Assembly: GCA_009775535.1 (NCBI GenBank) | Contig: VSPW01000080.1 | Span: forward strand, 1 to 8,368 | Origin: Muribaculaceae bacterium | GTDB lineage: Bacteria; Bacteroidota; Bacteroidia; Bacteroidales; Muribaculaceae | Direction of reading: 5' to 3' | DNA length: 8,368 nt | Notes under the pieces: model-generated | What the model saw: the letters and a program-made list of their open reading frames with translations, nothing else | The model's database searches: none | What the model was told of the DNA's origin: nothing | In this document: positions 7,065 through 8,368 of the stretch, one piece after another | Layout: each line of letters begins with the position of its first letter | How positions within the stretch are numbered: position 1 is the first letter of the stretch | Translations under genes and position numbers: made by a program

Positions 7065-7741
7065 AGCTGTGTGAGTAGTCGTTCTACGGTCTCAAATGTC
7101 CGCTTTGGGGCATCATCCCAGAAGTTTTCATATTGTGCGATGTTGTCGGCCTCTCCCGGGGTGTCGCTTATCACGCGTATGGCTATAAAGCCTGTACCCT
7201 TGATGTGGCACACCTGAGCTATGGCAGCCGATTCCATGTCTACAGCCATTACATCTGGGAAATGCCTGCGGATACCGTCAACTATGTCAGGGTCGCTTAC
7301 AAAAATGTCGCCTGAACATATCAGGCCGTGGTAAAGGCCTTTACCTGGTGTGAGGGCGGGCAGGGCGGTTATCCAGTCAGGGCAGGTGAAATAGCAGGGG
7401 CATCCTGCGGCCACGCCCCATTCCGTACCAGGGCCGCACCATACATCATGGTACGCTATCCTTGTACCTACTACCACATCCAGAATCCTGGCCCCGTTGC
7501 CTGTGCCTCCGGCCACCCCTGAATTTATTATCAACGACGGATGGAATGTCTCGATCATGGTCATTGTGCCGATAGCGGCGTTGACCTTTCCTATGCCACA
7601 TTGCATGGCAACAATCTCACGGCCTCCTATGCGGCCTGTATGGAATAAGAACCCGTTGACGGTTGTTTCCTCAACGTTTTCTATAAGGGGTAGGAGCAGG
7701 TTTAGCTCCTTTCCCATAGCAACAATTATACCGACTTTCAT
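7061..7741 (-). CDS. mtnN: 5'-methylthioadenosine/S-adenosylhomocysteine nucleosidase (Pfs/MTAN)
   Basis: The 226-residue protein matches MTA/SAH nucleosidase in length and motifs. It starts MKVGIIVAMGKE with the catalytic-site glutamate E12, has the SGVAGG loop at 74-79, and carries the VDMES motif with E170 (purine/ribose binding) and RVISD with the general acid D193. It removes adenine from S-adenosylhomocysteine, 5'-methylthioadenosine and 5'-deoxyadenosine in the cytoplasm, relieving product inhibition of methyltransferases and feeding LuxS. The start is firm: the frame has a stop (TAA at 7753-7751) just upstream, and the N-terminal MKxGIIxAM is characteristic. It is the first gene of the minus-strand operon and overlaps luxS by 4 nt. 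The predicted promoter lies directly against its ATG, so translation is likely leaderless. Confidence 0.96.
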   Translation of the reverse strand: MKVGIIVAMGKELNLLLPLIENVEETTVNGFLFHTGRIGGREIVAMQCGIGKVNAAIGTMTMIETFHPSLIINSGVAGGTGNGARILDVVVGTRIAYHDVWCGPGTEWGVAAGCPCYFTCPDWITALPALTPGKGLYHGLICSGDIFVSDPDIVDGIRRHFPDVMAVDMESAAIAQVCHIKGTGFIAIRVISDTPGEADNIAQYENFWDDAPKRTFETVERLLTQL

Positions 7742-7745
7742 ACTA

Positions 7746-7777
7746 CAAAGTTAATCACCTTTAATGATATATCAAAA
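7746..7777 (-). promoter_or_regulatory. Predicted promoter of the mtnN-luxS operon, giving a (near-)leaderless mRNA
   Basis: Read on the - strand, TTTTG (7777-7773), a 19-nt spacer and TAACTTTG (7753-7746) match the Bacteroidetes -33/-7 promoter consensus TTTG-N19-TAnnTTTG. The -7 element ends only 4 nt before the mtnN ATG (7741), so with usual start-site spacing the transcript would begin at 7741-7743, leaving no room for a ribosome-binding site. Confidence 0.68.
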
Positions 7778-7860
7778 CGTAAACACCCAACTCACTGAAA
7801 TACTGTTAAATAGAAATATTAATAAATTTGTTTAAGTTAAAATATGCTAATATGGTGCAT

Positions 7861-7895
7861 TTTTATGTTGTAAAATTATGCTGTATAACATAAAA
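7861..7895. promoter_or_regulatory. Inverted repeat (possible operator) over the sRNA promoter
   Basis: TTTTATGTT (7861-7869) and AACATAAAA (7887-7895) are perfect 9-bp inverted copies with a 17-nt spacer. The pair brackets the probable -33 region (7876-7880) and ends five bases before the -7 element of the plus-strand promoter, the position expected for a dimeric regulator. The arms are AT-rich within an AT-rich region, so chance is a real alternative. Confidence 0.35.
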
Positions 7896-7907
7896 CGTGT
7901 AACTTTG
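7876..7907 (+). promoter_or_regulatory. Predicted promoter of the candidate small RNA
   Basis: TAACTTTG at 7900-7907 is an exact fit to the -7 consensus TAnnTTTG and the same octamer as in the mtnN promoter on the other strand. TTATG at 7876-7880, 19 nt upstream, is a partial -33 match. Transcription should begin near 7909-7912, followed within 70 nt by a strong terminator. Confidence 0.5.
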
Positions 7908-7910
7908 CAT

Positions 7911-7978
7911 CAGTTTTTCATGGTATTAGATTTAAGGTAAGAAGATTATTCGTCGCGATGACGAGTAATTTTTTTTTT
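7911..7978 (+). ncRNA. Candidate small RNA (about 68 nt), family not recognised
   Basis: The unit is defined by a predicted promoter just upstream and a strong intrinsic terminator at its end, with no plus-strand gene before or after that these signals could serve: mtnN on one side and the MFS gene on the other are both on the - strand. The body holds a six-codon ORF, ATG at 7920 to TAA at 7940 (MVLDLR), ending 4 nt before the terminator stem. It could be a regulatory RNA, a leader-peptide attenuator left without its gene, or a tiny mRNA. I recognise no Rfam family. The 5' end is estimated from promoter spacing. Confidence 0.42.
7945..7978 (+). terminator. Intrinsic terminator of the candidate small RNA
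   Basis: ATTATTCGTC (7945-7954) pairs with GACGAGTAAT (7960-7969) over 10 bp with one G-U pair and a 5-nt loop (GCGAT). An uninterrupted run of ten T occupies 7969-7978, the first of which closes the stem. The T-run is on the + strand side only, which sets the direction. Confidence 0.78.
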
Positions 7979-7995
7979 GACATTTACCGGAGCTG

Positions 7996-8010
7996 CAATA
8001 TGGCATATTG
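7996..8010. repeat. 15-bp palindrome CAATATG-G-CATATTG
   Basis: Seven-base perfect arms around a single central base cannot form a normal RNA hairpin loop, so if functional it would be a DNA site for a dimeric protein. It lies between two terminators and is not near a recognisable promoter, so its role is unclear. Confidence 0.35.
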
Positions 8011-8029
8011 AGGCATACGGAAAATATAT

Positions 8030-8057
8030 AGGCCTCCTTCGTACGGGAAGGAGGCCT
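8030..8057 (-). terminator. Terminator of the MFS transporter gene
   Basis: AGGCCTCCTTC (8030-8040) and GAAGGAGGCCT (8047-8057) form a perfect 11-bp GC-rich stem with a 6-nt loop (GTACGG). It starts 18 nt beyond the MFS stop codon. On the - strand it is followed by TATATATTTT, a U-rich tail. The + strand side (TGCTTTTGTTTG) is also T-rich, so it may work in both directions. Confidence 0.8.
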
Positions 8058-8075
8058 TGCTTTTGTTTGTAAATG

Positions 8076-8368
8076 TCACCGCAACCTGAGTCTCATGTAG
8101 CTCCAGCGGGTGTACAGCCAGAATAAAGCCACTCCGGAGGCGTTTACTGCAAACGATATCCAGAAAGCCGCGGCATATCCCAGATGCTCCGCCGCTGCGC
8201 CTCCGATGACTATGCCTAGTCCGATGCCGACATCCCACGACACCAGCAAGGTGGAGTTTGCCGTACCGCGGCGTGAATTTGGGGCCAGATTTAATAAAAT
8301 TGTCAGCATGGCGGGTAACATGTTCCCGTTGCCTAGGCCGATTATTATATCAGCGCCGTAGTATCCCC
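8076..8368 (-). CDS. MFS transporter, C-terminal fragment (5' end outside window)
   Basis: The frame runs open to the right edge of the window; the ATG at 8321 is internal. The 96 visible residues contain about three hydrophobic helices with features of the C-terminal half of drug:H+ antiporter-like MFS permeases: GLGNGNMLPAMLTILLNLAP, the cytoplasmic RRGTANST loop followed by SWDVGIGLGIVIGG, a last helix ending WLYTRW, and a short basic tail (RLRLR). Such proteins are inner-membrane secondary transporters; substrate and direction cannot be judged from this part. The gene is co-directional with the mtnN operon but separated from it by its own terminator and about 330 nt, so it is a separate transcription unit. 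Confidence 0.85.
   Translation of the reverse strand, partial: GYYGADIIIGLGNGNMLPAMLTILLNLAPNSRRGTANSTLLVSWDVGIGLGIVIGGAAAEHLGYAAAFWISFAVNASGVALFWLYTRWSYMRLRLR

Larger units (their letters stand above)
7742..8075. other. AT-rich intergenic region with sRNA-like unit, dyads and terminators
   Basis: No protein gene of normal size is supported here. From 7781 to 7860 I count 19 G/C in 80 bases (about 24%), far below the flanking genes, and I see no gene-like structure in that part. The rest contains the mtnN promoter, a dyad at 7861-7895, a plus-strand promoter and terminator enclosing a candidate small RNA (about 7911-7978), a 15-bp palindrome at 7996-8010, and the MFS-gene terminator at 8030-8057. 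Confidence 0.75.

Noticed and set aside
7497..7754. 85-residue + strand ORF antisense to mtnN
   Set aside because: It is antisense to a certain MTAN gene and has no domain or start signal of its own.
7742..7910. Riboswitch for SAM or SAH in front of mtnN-luxS
   Set aside because: The predicted transcript starts at the ATG, so no leader RNA exists to hold one, and the upstream DNA is too AT-rich and unstructured on the - strand.
7984..8238. 84-residue - strand ORF overlapping the MFS gene and its terminator
   Set aside because: It runs through the terminator hairpin and is out of frame with the MFS sequence, which has clear transporter features.
1..8368. tRNA/rRNA genes, CRISPR arrays, insertion sequences, integrase or attachment sites
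   Set aside because: I looked for regularly spaced repeats, transposase-type motifs and tRNA-like cloverleaf/CCA ends and saw none; the inverted repeats found are short and local.

Overview
The window looks like a chromosomal segment from a gut-type Bacteroidales bacterium, possibly Muribaculaceae or a near relative. The evidence is: matches to the Bacteroidetes promoter pattern (TAnnTTTG with a TTTG-like box about 19-20 nt upstream), weak or absent Shine-Dalgarno sites before several genes, frequent ATA (Ile) and AGG (Arg) codons, and protein families typical of Bacteroidales. The genus assignment is inference from recall, not a search.

Region 1 (1-4315, + strand) is the 3' part of a tightly packed operon. 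It holds the tail of a PaaK-like adenylate-forming ligase, a glycerol-phosphate/lysophospholipid-type acyltransferase (overlap ATGA), and a 964-residue RND/MMPL exporter whose C-terminus carries a short Rossmann-like, SAM-methyltransferase-type segment (7-nt overlap). This combination resembles the transport and acyl-transfer end of Bacteroidetes aryl polyene/flexirubin-type lipid-pigment clusters. The core ketosynthase, ACP and aromatic ammonia-lyase genes, if present, would lie to the left of the window. Region 2 (4316-5581, +) is a membrane-anchored GT2 glycosyltransferase with its own recognisable promoter, so it may be independent of, or only partly co-transcribed with, region 1.

Region 3 (5595-7741, - strand) converges on the GT2 gene with a 13-nt gap. 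It reads, in transcription order: mtnN (Pfs nucleosidase), luxS, an AlbA_2/Schlafen-type putative ATP-binding protein with a winged-helix-like C-terminus, and a small protein resembling the DUF6582 family. mtnN and luxS overlap by ATGA and encode consecutive steps: S-adenosylhomocysteine to S-ribosylhomocysteine, then to homocysteine plus DPD, the AI-2 precursor. The promoter in front of mtnN sits so close to the ATG that the mRNA is predicted to be leaderless or nearly so.

Region 4 (7742-8075) is an AT-rich gap of about 334 nt without a conventional gene. It contains a self-contained candidate small-RNA unit on the + strand: a dyad, a promoter, a transcript of about 65-70 nt with a six-codon mini-ORF, and a strong intrinsic terminator with a long T-run. 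It also contains a palindrome and the terminator of the next gene. Region 5 (8076-8368, -) is the C-terminal end of an MFS transporter cut by the window edge.

Most unusual items: the candidate sRNA with its upstream dyad, the leaderless mtnN-luxS promoter, the MMPL exporter with a methyltransferase-like tail and an asymmetric proton-relay motif, and a perfect hairpin over the junction of the last two genes of the luxS operon.
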